Shown here piece after piece: positions 12,394 through 25,694 of a DNA stretch of 64,000 bases. The notes below the pieces were generated by a model. The model had not been told where the DNA came from. It saw only the letters and a list, made by a program, of their open reading frames with translations, and did not search any database. Numbering within the stretch: the first letter of the stretch is position 1; each line of letters begins with the position of its first letter. The DNA lies in contig NW_002476254.1 in the NCBI RefSeq assembly GCF_000189635.1, positions 310,001-374,000 of the forward strand, in the 5' to 3' direction. The translations under genes were made by a program, and so were the position numbers. Source of the DNA: Tetrahymena thermophila SB210. Lineage: Eukaryota > Ciliophora > Oligohymenophorea > Hymenostomatida > Tetrahymenidae.

Positions 12394-13630
12394 ACAGGTT
12401 GGTATAAATAGTTGTTTTAATTTGTAGATAATGATTGTTTAGAAACTTAAAGATTTATTAAAATTAATCTTAGATCTCACTTAAAAGGATTCGTATGTAT
12501 TAAAGAAAACTATATAGATATTTAATGGGCGGATTATAATCGGAATTATTTGCTTAATTTTATGAAATTACATTAATTAGTTACGAGTTTGTATGAAAGT
12601 CCCCAATATAAAAGGTAAGTAAATCGAGCGCTAATTTAATTTTTATGGTTTTATGAAGAAATAATTGAAATGCAAAGTAAGATTTGTAACTAAACAAAGC
12701 AATCAGTGTTTAGTATACAGTAATCTTTTGGATTACTAATTATTTCTAAGCCTCATATTATTCTTTTAAAACAAATAATTACTATTAATTATTAAAAAAA
12801 AGTAGTAAAGCTTAATAATGTTCACAGATTTAGTTTTTAATTCAATTTGATTCCTACTGATTGCTTTTTGTTAACCATAAATCTATGTGGTGAACTCTTA
12901 TTTTTATAAATTTACGAAAAGTTGGTATGTTTAGAGATAACTGCATTTAAGTTTTTTCACATTTTTAAAAGTTGCTTTTAATTAACTCAAGTATCTCACC
13001 TGATTTTATTAATTAATATGTAATATATTGGGTATTTAAAATTAATTGATATTTCGAACCAAAATATATACATGTAAAATGGTGAATTTGTGGAAAAAAA
13101 GCTGGATTATTAACCAAATTAAAATATAAAATTTCAAAGAAAAAGACTTGTATCTTTGTGTAAATATACTTCTATGTTAAAACAAATATAGGTGTAAAGG
13201 GATTTAATTCTTAAAGAAGTAACCAATCCTATGTTAATAAATAAATAAAAATTAAACAAGAGCGGTTGAAAATTTTTAGAGTTATGAAAATGTTTAGAAA
13301 ATTTCAAATAATATACAAAAGTTTCTTTTTTTAATTTATATCAGAACAACCTAAAACTTACTCAAAATATAATTATATTATTTTAAAGCTATAAATTTAG
13401 CTTTTTTATTAATCTATTTTAAAGTACGATTAAATTTTATAGTCTATATCTATTACTTCATTGATTTGCTTTATTAAAATTGAATCCTTATTTAAATTAA
13501 ATAAATATTGCTTAGCAGAATACAAAAAAAAGACTTTGAATTTGAAATCTATTAATCAATCAATTGAAATAAATAAATAAATATTTAATTATTATTTTTA
13601 AATAATTTCAAAAAATAAAAGTATTTTATG

Positions 13631-14495
13631 AAATATTTTTAATATTAAAGTAGAAAACATTTAAAAATATAAAATCTTTTTCAATCAGACTTAAGTTGAT
13701 GATTTAAGCCATAAAGACTATGGCATTTGCGGTGATGATAATAAAACAATCACTATAAATTAATCTAGAACTATTACTATTATTCATTATTAATGTAATT
13801 CAAAAAACGAACTTCTATTTTTCCAAATATTTGATAGGAAAAAGTATTCACCAATTAAAATTTTTCCAAATAAAAAATAAGAATTTACTGTCATACTAAT
13901 AAAATGCCATTTTCAAACAATAAAGGGCATATTAATTTTTTAGAGGGACAAAAATAGATTTTGCGATAAAATTAAGGGTGACAAATTTATTAGAAGGTTT
14001 GAGATAAAAATGAAGGATGTAAATTTTATTACAGTAGATAAATAAAAAAAGCTAATTTATATATTTATCTTTAAATGGATTAACTTTGCTGACTATAAAA
14101 GCTTTTAATGAAATTAGAAATAAATATTGGACTATGGATAATGAAAAATTTGCTTTAATTTTAATCAAAAGTCTATGTATGGCCTGAATAAATGAATTTT
14201 ATTTTGAATAGATTGGTTGAGAAAGGAATAAATATAACAAAAATATGTATGGAAGGATAGAAAGAAAAGAATTTTATTTTTCATAAGAAAAGAATTAAAA
14301 ATTATAATTTTATCAAAAATAGAAGAATGGATGAGGATAAGAAAGAAAAATGATAGTCAGAGACAATTCAATTTTGAGGGGTCTCTTTCTATTGCTCTAC
14401 ATCAAGAAATGAAATCGAATTAGGTTTTTTAAAAAATAAATAGAGAAAATCTATTTAATAAATTAATGAAAGAATTGTCTTTTATTAAGAGATGA
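13631..14495 (+). pseudogene. Possible decayed coding tract (weak)
   Basis: Three successive TGA-free frames on the plus strand read like fragments of a protein: about 13,631-14,108 (includes DDLSHKDYGICGDDNK), a short frame near 14,090-14,185 (AFNEIRNKYWTMDNEKFA) and about 14,208-14,495 (FNFEGSLSIALHQEMK). They are in different frames, no well-placed intron links them, and in-frame TGAs separate them. Local G content is higher than the flanks. This could be a degraded gene, a gene with introns I failed to place, or chance. No family recognised. Confidence 0.25.
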
Positions 14496-14603
14496 AGAAA
14501 TAGAATACGATGATTTATTTAAATAGAGCTGCTCGAATGATAGATAAAAAATTAATTATCAATTTAATTAAAAAAAAAAGTAATATATAATAAAAAAAAA
14601 AAA

Positions 14604-14628
14604 AAGGTCAATATATATAATAGACCTT
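14604..14628 (+). other. Inverted repeat in the leader of the 81-residue gene
   Basis: AAGGTC at 14604-14609 pairs with GACCTT at 14623-14628 across a 13-nt AT-only loop. It lies ~85 bp before the ATG at 14712, probably in the promoter or 5' leader. Role unknown. Confidence 0.5.
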
Positions 14629-14711
14629 CTCTATTATAATAATAATAATAAAAATAATAAAATTATTTACACTTATTTCCTACCCACTTTAAATATTTAT
14701 TGCATCCTAAA

Positions 14712-14957
14712 ATGAACGACTTTATTACCGTCAACACTAAATCCAACAAGTTAAGCAAAAAATCCAACAAAAAGAATAACTATTTGGCTAATAGCTCAGC
14801 TGCTTCCAGCTCTGATGAAGAAAAACGCTAAAGCGCCAAGGTTAAGATTATCGATGCCTAAATGCTACACGCTGAGAACAGCGAATACTATGCTGATAAG
14901 ACTGAATTCGATGGTCCTGATAGCAAATTTTTATTAGCTCCTGTTTTCTTCTTTTGA
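14712..14957 (+). CDS. Small 81-residue protein, strongly codon-biased, unrecognised
   Basis: One uninterrupted reading frame from ATG 14712 to TGA 14955-14957. The first third is basic and polar (SNKLSKKSNKKNN). It is followed by an Ala/Ser patch ending in an acidic-basic switch (SSAASSSDEEKR), a middle part with AKVKIIDAQMLHAENSEYYA, and a hydrophobic end (KFLLAPVFFF). Codons are strikingly enriched in C/G-ending forms (GCC, TCC, GTC, CTA/CTG mix) against an ~80% A+T background, the pattern expected of a highly expressed ciliate gene. No signal peptide, and no helix long enough to span a membrane except possibly the last ten residues. I do not recognise the family. Confidence refers to it being a real gene. 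Confidence 0.7.
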
Positions 14958-17900
14958 GTGAAAAATCTGAGAGAAGAAATAATTACAAAGGAATATTTAC
15001 ATTAGAATGAAATTGATTCTATAAAGAATAGAAAATATATTATTTGAATACCAATTATACCTATCGTACAAATAAAAATAATAATAATCCTGAGCATATA
15101 AAATAATTACATACTACCATTATAAAATTATACTATAATTAGCATATACCCAAAAACTTTGATGACTTTATAAAGTATAACAAATAACATATAAAACGAC
15201 AATAATTGTCTTCAGCAATAGGTAACAGAATGAGTAATAAAAATATTAATAACACTCACTCGCAAACGACTTACCTACCCTACTTAGCAGCAGTATCAAA
15301 GATTTTTCAATTTCCGACTTTTTAAATATAAAAAATGCCTGATATTATCTATATAATAATAAAATAATTAGTTTCAATCTACTCTATATTATCAAAATTC
15401 ATTTTATAACTTTATATTAATTAATTAACCATCTGCAAATAATCCCTTTAACTAATTTGAATAATCTTTATTTCAATATATTTATAAATATCTTCAAATT
15501 GCCTTATTATCGCAGATTAGGTAATAAAATAATAATTAATCACTCTCTCGACCACTCTTTCTCATTTGATTTAATTGCTTTATTAAAGCAATCTATTATT
15601 AATTAATTTTTTAATAACTCAATCAATCAATTAATTCGCTAATGACGCTAGAGTGTAAAACTTAGAATAATTAGCATCAAGAATTTATTTGTTTATTAAT
15701 AAATTAATAATAAATCCTAAGTCCTATTCATACAGTTTAAAAGATAATTAGAATATAATAAAAAGATAACACACATTAAGAGAGACATTTAAATAGAGTA
15801 ATTGCATAAGAAAAAATCAGCTCACACCATATATTAGTTTAAAAATAATTATCATTCATTTCAATCCTAATTTACTTAAATTAATGTATGTAAATAATAT
15901 ATTTATACATTCTTTGTACATAGTCTTCATTCATCCTTTCATTCTAAGCTTAAATCATTTCAAAAAATTAAATATTTATTCGCTCATTTATTTAATTTGT
16001 CATTCTTTAATCTTTTTAGCTTAATTTTCAAATAAAATACTTTTAAAATGAATAAATATATTTTTATTTTGAATATACTAACATCCCAGATTATTCCATT
16101 CTTTTTTATATTCTAAAAGCTATTCCTTTTTATAGATAATTCTTGTGATAATTTACTTCTTGTAATACTCTGTATGCGTGAAAAGTAAAGTAGCTCTTAT
16201 CAAACTAACGATCATCAAATGAGATTCAAAAAACTGAAATTGATGTAAATTAACTTAATTACTTGAAAATCATTCAATCACTATTTTATATATTATGGCT
16301 GTATTAAATAAATACATAGCTAGTAAATATTTGAAATAGAGCAAATTTGAGGCGATTATTTAAATACTACTGTTATAATTTCTATTCGAGAGCGTTAACT
16401 CATATTTTTTAAATTAAATACATTTACTATCACTCTTTTTAAAGTTAATTTAACATTTATTTAGTTTTGCACTCTTTTATAAATAAATCTTGATAAGTCT
16501 ATTTCATTTTTTATTTTAATGATCTAATATGTAAAATATATAACAATAACGACAGATATTGCATTTATATTTAATATCACAACAAAGAAATAATTAAAAT
16601 TAAATTGTTTATAGATTTTCTATGCTTTGTGCTTAAATATAATTACTATGTTTTAAATTGATCTTTCACTATAAGAATAAAATTATAAAAATATGAAAAA
16701 AAATTTAGAAAAAATAAATGCTCAGTAGAAAAATTATAATAAATGTTTAGCTTTATTTGTTAAGTATTTGAATTCATACAAAATTGTTAAGTATAAATAG
16801 AGTTAAGCCCACCTTTATTTAACTACTTAATTTATTTCTTTTGATTACATAGGTGCAGATTAGATTTAAGCTCAAGCTTAAGTTACCATTAATTTCTATT
16901 TTAAGCAATAAAAGCATAACTAAATATTGTACAAATTTATATGGGTAGGAAAAAGTTAAGTTTTTTATTAAATTTATTTGTTATTAAGAAAAGAAAGAAT
17001 ACTCTAATCTATATTTTTTAAGGTAGTGAGTTTGTAATAATTGTAGGGGCTATCAAAATGACTATATCAATAATTCATAGAAGCTCTTTTCTTTTTTATA
17101 ATTATCTAATTCATCTTAGATTTTTTCATTCATAATAGATATTAAGCCAAATTTAAAAAATGCCTTTTTTATCTTTTTTTTTATTAGTTCCAAAAGAAAG
17201 AGTTTATTATTGTAAAAGAAAAGGGTGTAATAAAAGATTATTTTCCTCCTTAAATATTAATTAAATATTGTTTATTTATTGATATTGAGAAGTCGAATAA
17301 TTGATTTAGATTATTTTTGTTAGTTTTTAATTTGCTTCTTATGCTATCAATTTAGAAGAATAAAAGAAATACAAATTGCACCTCAAAGTTATAATAATTT
17401 TGATAATGATATTTTTGTCTAAATACTATACTAATTATAATTTTGGTTCATCTGTTTAGAATATTCTAATGCTTGACTCATATATGTTTTATATGCATAG
17501 CTTGAGTGAGTTTTATAAATTTTTATACGTGCTCTTGTTTTCAAGTGTTTACTGTTTGAAGCATCTGTAGAAACAGATAAAAATGAAAATATTTTTATTT
17601 ATATTTAAAATTCTCATGGAAATCATAGTTAAAATATTTTTACCTCTCAGCCAAGAAGATAAAATACAATATTCAGTTTGCAAAGATGGATTGTATCTGA
17701 ATCAGTTTAGAAATTTTATTTGACATATTGTTCTAAGTTTTTATAATTTTAAGATGGATTAGAGTTTTAGAAATTAAATTTGTTGGATATTTGTGGAACT
17801 AAAGTTAAAAAATTAAGGTTTAGATATTCTTTATAGTACAGACGTTGGTGATAAAAATAATTGACTTAGTATTAACTATCTATTTTAGGACGATTAAATA

Positions 17901-19441
17901 TATTATCAATTTTTAGCTATTTAAGTCATATGATGATGCCTTTCATATGTGGGGATAAGATATATTGATTTCTCTATAAAAAAAATTTTCTCTCATCTAA
18001 GTATTTAATTGACTGTTTAATTTTTTTCATTACTCTACCACTATCTTTAATTACCTCAAGTAGAAATCTGTTAAATTTCAAATACAGCTTTATTTTTGCC
18101 ATAACTTTTTTTATTTTTAGGTGAAAACGAAGGAAAACAACAATCTTAAATTGCGACCACACACAACTTGTCTTTGATATTAATTTGCCTGTTTCCATTC
18201 ATGTGTTTCATTTTCCATATTGATACTATAAATTAAGAAAAAAAGAAAGAAAATTTCTTGTAAATCAAGAGAGATTTCCAACTATGAAAAAATTTAGAAT
18301 AGAAAACCAAAGGCAAAAAATTTGTTTTGTTATATTGAAAAATGAAGAATGTTCTACCAGGTAGGTAGAAACATTTGATTTAGTCTCGGTATTATTAGGG
18401 AAGTATAAATTTAATTTGATAGTTGAAATTTATATTTAATTAAGCTAAAATACATAGGGTTAATTTATAAATTTTAGGTGCTTATTATTATCCCTTAATA
18501 AATAATTTACATTAGGATATTTTTTAAGTTAAATAAAATAATAGATAAAATTAAATTCCTTTTTTATTTTTTGTTCTTTTTTAGTTTGCTGCTCTAGCTA
18601 ATAATATGCTCACATTTTTTTAATTAGAAGCATACATAGTATTTAATTATTTATATATAGCTCTCTTTCCTTGAATTATTTTTTTCATTAACATTTATCT
18701 TTAAATTTTATAAATACTTCCTAAGTTTAGTCCTCAACAAATATTTGCATTGATATTTTCGCTAATTGCTTCTCTAAATTATTTCATGCTTTCTAAAAAT
18801 TCATTATGCACAACAAAAAAGAGATTATTCATCTAATATGTCATTATTAACAAAATTTGAGATTAAAGTGACAACATTAGTATATTTTTATATTTTCAAT
18901 AAAATTTAGAAGAGAATGTATTAATTTCTAAGTTGAAGTATTATTATGTCAAGAATTTATACAAAATATAAAAATATAAACAATAAGGCGGAAGTATAAA
19001 CAGTAAATTATATTAAAAGTGAGTGTTAGTATGTATTATAAAGTATTTGATTAAAATTGAATATGATCAATAGCGTCATTTTTAGCATTTTTAGTTGGTT
19101 TATCGTTTTTTTTGTTCCACTCAATTCTTCTTAGAAGATAAAAAGGTTTGAGTTTGTTTTTAGTTATTTGTTTATTAGGTTGCTTGGTTGTTAGTTATTA
19201 AAATTTAATTTTATAAAAGAAAATGTTTGAATTAGAAAGATGTAAAAGATTACCGCTTTCTTAATGATTTAAAAGTTTTTAATTTAAATTGGAATTGTAT
19301 CTTTGTATTATATATTAAGTCTTATTGATTATATAGGAAGGAAGGAAGTATATTTGTTAGTTTTGTGTAGTTGCATGTATGAATATTTTGCTTAGTGTAT
19401 CTTAGCTAAAGCTAAAGATAGATCAAATTTATATTGTTTTT
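14958..19441. other. Gene-poor AT-rich stretch
   Basis: Both strands were read with TGA as the only stop. Several long open frames exist (for example minus strand ~18,060-18,800), but they overlap each other, lack motifs and have intergenic base composition. Short AT-rich runs are common. I see no RNA gene or repeat array. Confidence 0.5.
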
Positions 19442-19801
19442 TCAAAGATTGTAGATAGTCATTTTTCTTCTTCTTTTAATGGGAGCAGATTCTTTTAATT
19501 CAGCGAACAATTGGTTTAATTCTAAAGCTAAAGCGTTCATCTTTCTTACTTTGCTCTTATCAAGAGGTTTTTTGAAATTGTACTTAGGCTATTATTCCTT
19601 TTATTATGGTTCAGCATTCATAGCTGACTGTTCTACGTTTAAAGTAGAAGAGCAAGAGTGAATGGAGTCTTCTTCTTCAATTCTTTCAAAGACCATGCTA
19701 TCCTTTCCTTCTTTAGCAATTGATTTCTTGATGGCTATGAAGATCTTATTCTTGATCATGAGTTCAGCTTGTTAGTTGCAAGAGTCAGAAACACGAGTCA
19801 T
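19442..19801 (-). CDS. Small 119-residue acidic/basic protein, unrecognised
   Basis: Single exon, start at 19801, TGA stop at 19442-19444. Five TAA/TAG codons are read as Gln, four of them in one Gln-rich patch (PQQKEQQPKYNF). Order of segments: an N-terminal helix-prone region (MIKNKIFIAIKKSIAKEGKD), an acidic Ser/Cys stretch (ERIEEEDSIHSCSST), the Gln patch, then KKPLDKSKVRKMNALALELN and a basic end (PIKRRRKM). The codons are clearly richer in C and G than the flanking DNA, which supports a real, expressed gene. The PLDK...K...A.EL block resembles one in the small gene at 27587-27901. The basic cluster near the end could be a nuclear-localisation signal, but that is inference. No known family. 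Confidence 0.75.
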
Positions 19802-22160
19802 TGTTGTTGTAGATGTTGAGATTTAGTAAATTTAGTACTTGTTTAATTTTGAATTATTTTAATATGCTTGTTGTTGATATTAAATAGTTGTTTGATTAGT
19901 TGTTTTTTAATATTATTGCTTTTTGATTTTTTGTATTTTTTTTAATTTATAATGAAATCAACTTCTTAGCTTTCAGGTATATTAATATCTTCAGGACCCC
20001 CTCCTCTTTTTCTCCTCCAAATGAAATTTAATTAAAAAAGAAAAGAAAGTCTGTCTTAAAGAAAACAATAGAAAGAAAGAAAGAAAAATTAATAATCTTT
20101 GCAAATTAAAATTAAAACTGAATGGGGGACTAATAAGTGTTTAATTAAGGGCTTGAATAAGTAAAATTTGCTTATATAAACCCCCCTAATTTAAATGGTT
20201 TCCTTTGATTTTTAAAGCATCTGCCTGAAATCATAACCCCCACAAATAAAGCAATTCTCCTTATAAAGCTAAAATAAGAATTTCAACATAATTTCAGTTT
20301 AATAGTCTCATATCAGAAAGCTATGATTTGTATTCTGGGTATAAAATAAGTTTTAGCAAAAAGATAAAAAATTGAAATCAAATTAAAAGCTATTTTTATA
20401 TCAACATTTTTTTGTGCTCGATTTAGTAATTTTAATTTAAATATCCATTCCTCCTCATAAAGCATAAAGCGGAGTTTTAATTTGTATCGCCTTCTCCTCA
20501 GTGAGAAATCTGCTTAGTATCAAAAAATATGGTAAATGAATAATTGTTGTTATAAATTATTTTAGTAAAGCAATGAGAAACATTTTTATCCCTATAAAAT
20601 TATACCTTTTAATAAACTGATTTTTAGCAAGTATCTTTGAGAGAAGTAATAGTATCTCTTTCAACTCTTAAATTTGATTTCTAGTACCTTTAAGATAGAG
20701 TGCTAAAATTTATCGGAAATGAATAGATGTTTAGAAACAAAATAAACATCAAAAGTTAATTCTTGTGAGAGAAAATAAAAATTATAATTGCAAAACATAA
20801 GTATTAGCATTATAAATCAATAGAAATATAAAATTAATTAAGTATTTAATGAAAAAACTAATTGAGTTATCAATAACAAAAGCTAATATATTTTTTAGAC
20901 ATTTTTTATGCTTTTGAGTCGAAATATATTAAATAATTCACTGATTAAATTATTAAAAGTATATCTTTTTGAAAATTTAAAAGAAATTCTGATAATAAAG
21001 AAACGCGTATCTTTAATTTTTTTGAAATTAATATCTTTGATTTAGATGCACCTAGGAATAAAATTTAAATTTAACAAGATACACAAGTGCAAAAGGTATT
21101 TTTAAACTATCTCTATTTAACTTGAAACATACTCGTAAAGAAAAAGCTCAAAATGTCTAGATTTTTCATTTTTTCAATAAAAACATGCATTTAAATTAAA
21201 TTCCGTAAGTAATTAGCCACTTGAATGTTTGTAGTAAAATAAGATTTAAAAATGACTAGACAAAGCTTGTAATTTTCTACCTGTTATATATACCTCTTAA
21301 TTTACGCAAATAGTAGATCAATTAGAACAGTTATTAAAACATATTTCGCTTTAAATATTGAATATGAAACAAAACTCCCACTTTGATTTAATTTCCAAGT
21401 AAATATAGCAATAAAACAAATATCTTATGAAAAATATTATAAATTCATATATTTTTATTATAGCCTCTATCTAAAACAAAAAATACAATATTCAAGCGCA
21501 TGAGATGAGTCTAAGTGAAATTTATTATAATTATAATCATCTATTTTATTTTTATTTTACTGACGTTTGTGGTTTTTATGATTTTTCTATTTTTCAAATT
21601 AACGCAAGCTACTGTTTGAATATTTTTTACCTTAAATTATTTCTCTCTCAAAGATCATAGTATTCGATTAAGCTATATTTATCTAATTATCCAGTAAAAA
21701 TAATGCTTGAATATAAGTACATATTTCCTAATTTTACTCTACAATTACATTTTTATTATTTTCTACAATTCATGTTTTGCTTGTTGTTTGTTTGAATTCT
21801 GATAAATTTTCAAATACTATACCTACTTTTTTTATAAAAACATATAATTAGCTCAATTATTTTAGCTATATTCGAATTGCTATGATTGCTAAAAAGCGAA
21901 AGTTTATATATTTTTGAATTGATTAAGAAGAGTTGATGAAGAAATGCAAGAAATTTATTTAGATTTTAAAATAAAACTTACTTTTCTCTTTTGTTACCTT
22001 AAATAAAATATTTTTAAAAAGAAGTATTATCATAATATTTATAATTGTATTAAAATTTCTAGTATTTATATAAATATATTTTAAAATAACAATATTATTT
22101 CTATACTACTATTTTGAAATCTTCATTTTATTTATCAAGAAGTGAAAATAAATTATTGGG

Positions 22161-22287
22161 CGTGGCTAAAATTACATTTTACTATTTCTCAATATTAATT
22201 AAAAATTAACTCTATTCTTATCAATTTAATACTTTTTTTGCATAAATTAGCAAGAGAAATTATATTATAGTGCGTGGCTAAAATTAT
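22161..22287 (+). repeat. Short direct repeat CGTGGCTAAAATTA, 112 bp apart
   Basis: CGTGGCTAAAATTA occurs at 22161-22174 and again at 22273-22286. Both copies are followed by a T/C-rich segment and by AATATTAATT-like sequence, so the similarity extends weakly beyond the core. Likely a degenerate local duplication. Confidence 0.6.
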
Positions 22288-24100
22288 ATCTTACATTCTC
22301 TCCATATTAATTTACACTTAGAAGTATTTAAATAAATTCTATGCTTAAATAGATAACATTTTTCAAAAATTAATAAAAGAAAATTTCTTTCTTTGTTTCT
22401 TACTAAATTGCTAAATATCTTTGCTAAATTACAATTTTCTCTAGAACACAAACACCATTTTCAGTTTTATAACAAATCGCTTAATTCAAAACTATAAAAA
22501 AATATAAATATCTACATAAATTTTAGAAATGTGTAAATAAAAAAGATATCTTATGTGTTTGAACTAAAATAGTATTTTTAATATTATACCAGTTAACTTG
22601 CTTATAATTGCTAATAATTAATTTACTCTAACAAATTTAGCTCAAACTAAGATAGTAAATAATAGTTGATTTAATTTTTTTGTAAATTTGAATTAGTATT
22701 GATATGCTTGCTTGCTTGCTCTAAAAAAACAGGAAACATCGAATTTTTTTCTAGATTATTTAAGAGAGTAATCAAAAATATAACAAGTAAAAATTGAAAA
22801 AAAATAAAAAATAATATTTTATAAAAGAAATAGGTGTATATTGTTTTAAAAAAATTGGTTAGTATTTTGTTTGTAGTAAATAAATTAATTATTGATGCCA
22901 GGTCATAACTGATTAAAAAATATTGATTATAGATCAAATTTATTAGTAAAAGTTTTTTGATCCAATATTTTTTACAGAAATTTCATAGGAAAAAAGTTCT
23001 ATTTTTCGAAATAATTGTTAATTTCAAAAAAAAACAAAAAAAACAAGTGTAGAGGTTACAAAGTTTTAAATTTTGCATGCTATTATTATATTTTTTAATA
23101 AATTTACTATGCCATTCATTGCTTGTATATAATTCAAAATCTTTTAACATATCACAAGTGATTTATCCACAAAAACAAAAATTTGCATTTTTATTTTACT
23201 AGCTGTTTTTCTGATGTTGGTACTAGATTGTTTGGAAAAAATTGGTAAGTAATATATGCAAATCTTTATAAATGTTGCAAACTAGCATAGTTTTCATTTA
23301 AAAATATCTCATTAGTACTAAAATTAATTTTAAATGCTATTAATTATTCTTAAAATATAATATTTTTACATTTTTTTAGTTATTCTATCTATCTGATGTA
23401 GCTTACTGATTTTGATATAAAATAACTATTATTTTATGTTTTTAATTTTTAGTTGGGGGTCACTAAAGGTATTAAGCAGTAAACAGATAAAGTCCTTTAG
23501 AAGCAAGTAAACAAACAAAAAAACGATAAGTTATAAATTTATTAGTTTTGTACAATAAAGAAATTTTATTTGTCTTTTTTTGAAGGTGTGAAGTAAGTAA
23601 ACTAAAAATTTAATATAAGTTATTAAGGTTTCTAATATTTAGAAGTAAACTAATACTTTCTGAAGATAGGAAAGGTTATACTATTTGAGTGATAATTATC
23701 ACTACTCATACATTAAAAACTTTTAGAGTTTTTATTTCTATGTTTTAAACCCATAAATAATTTCACTAATTTAACTTCTATTGAAGATTCTCTCTCAGAG
23801 TCTCACATAATAACCTTACATTATCATTTTTTGTAGGCTGGCTGAAATATTTATAAAAAATGTTAAATTTATTTGATATATTAAAAGGCTGGTATTCAGA
23901 CAACATAGTTTTTATTATTAAATTTGTAAATTGTGGAATAATAATTAAGGGTTAGCTTAAATTTTAACTTTGGTTTTTAATTAATGGATTTTTACAATAA
24001 TTAAATAGCTATCGATTATTATTGCTTAATAAAATTTCTTTTATCAATATTTAATTTTGATTGGATGAGCTTAATTGATTTTTACCTAAACATTTGAAGA

Positions 24101-25694
24101 GATTGTGAGAAAAATCTAACTATCTCTATTTTATCTTAACAAAAAAAAAAAGATATTTACTAACTGAATTCAAGTACTTAATATTCAAACACTCCTAAAT
24201 AAATCAAATCAAATCAAACTGCATTAGTAAACATAAATAGCCATCCGCAAAGTAAAGTCGTAAAATTGATCAGCTTTCATCATACAAACATGATTATATC
24301 AACTTTGGAAGATGAATTAAGTCTCTACCACAATCACTTAAATAGATTTAAAGTAGATTTTAGATTATTATAAAAACATAGAGACAAATTAATAGACCTT
24401 TTATTTACTCCCATTAATAGATAATCCAAAATTAAAATTTGCTAAAAAATATTCTATATTTTGAACTCAACTAAGGTCAGGACGGACTTTGCTTATTAAA
24501 AAATCTTTGTATTATATTATTACAAGTTAAAATTCTTGAATTTTATGAAATAATTCAGGATTCTACTCTCTAGCATATAAAGAAGCGTTTAGTTGTAACG
24601 TTCTAGATTAAATGCCCATTTTTTTTAGATAATTTTCATTTTAGAAAAAATATATTAAGAGACCAAATTTTTCACAGACTTTTAGAATAATTGCAATTAT
24701 TTATCTAAAATCAAGAAAATTAGTACTTGATATTTAAAGATACTTTAATTAATAAGGAGTATGCACTTGAAAAAATAACCTTTATGGGATGGGATGGTAA
24801 ATTGAAGAAATTCTGGTTGTAGGTGATTAAGATTACAAAAGAAAACAATTTTTACTAAAAATCGTTTAGCATTGTCACCATAAACTTCTAATTTCTTAAA
24901 TTACTTCTTTTTTGAATATCATTTAGATAAGGTCTACTTAATTATTTTTAAATTATTTCTGGAATTGCATGCAAGCTCATTTCAATCAAGTAAATATCAT
25001 TATAAGATATTAAAAAACTTATTATACATACATCTTTTTAATTTGGCAAAATACCTTTTTTTTTATTAATTTCTAATTCTATGTTTCTAGTTTTGATTTG
25101 TTTCTTATTCAAATTTTACCACACACTCAACCAATCTTTTTGCGTTTCTTTCCATTTTTCTCCCAACCTATAACTTTGAGAGATAGATAATAATATCAAA
25201 GCTTCACAGTTTATAGTTACGACAAGTTAGAAAAAAAATTTGCTGTATCACTTTATAGACAAAACAATAAAAAATAATAGCAGTTTGAATAATAAAAAAT
25301 ATTTAAAAATAGCTTTTAGTAATTCCAAATGCAATTTGATTCACTTAAAATAGATAAATATAATCATTCAAAAGCAGGCCTTAAAAAGGAGAAACAACAA
25401 TTCTGGAGTTTAAGACATTTTATTGAAGACCTTTTTGAATAAAAAGTGACAAAATATTGCTTATTTGTGATAGTAAAAATAATTACCTAGCATATGTAAG
25501 TTAATTAGTTCTATAATTTTTTGTGGATTGTTTTGAAGTCATTTATTAATTTATTTTTTATTTTCAATGATAAATATTAATTGTTACTGCTTCTTTCTTT
25601 TGTTTACTCTTCTTATTAGTGTAAAGTTAATATCTTTATTTTCACAGAAAAAAAAATAGATAAGACGATTAATTCTTAATTTAAATTTGCTTGA
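24101..25694 (+). other. Coding-like tract, gene model unresolved
   Basis: The plus strand contains several overlapping TGA-free frames with protein-like composition. One runs 24,316-24,915 (LLKNILYFELNQGQDG, then FKDTLINKEYALEKITFMGW). A second has ATG 24290 and stop 24728-24730 (LEDELSLYHNHLNRF). A third has ATG 25329 and stop 25692-25694 (KKEKQQFWSLRHFIEDLF). Local G+C is slightly above the flanks, but I could not place introns that join them, and two compete for the same DNA. It could be a real multi-exon gene, a degenerate one, or chance open frames. No family recognised. Confidence 0.3.

Larger units (their letters stand above)
12394..14711. other. Intergenic, with a weak coding-like tract at 13,630-14,495
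   Basis: The 5' flank of the minus-strand ITPA-like gene and the leader of the 81-residue gene share this stretch. Most of it is featureless A+T. The interval 13,630-14,495 is richer in G on the plus strand and is described separately. A small inverted repeat precedes the next gene at 14604-14628. Confidence 0.5.

Noticed and set aside
18060-18800. Long minus-strand TGA-free frame, and a 74-residue frame at 17974-18198
   Set aside because: Competing frames overlap, composition is that of intergenic DNA, and no family motif is seen.
22671-22937. 88-codon minus-strand hydrophobic frame
   Set aside because: Composed of Ile/Leu/Phe/Asn/Tyr with background base content; no start context or motif.
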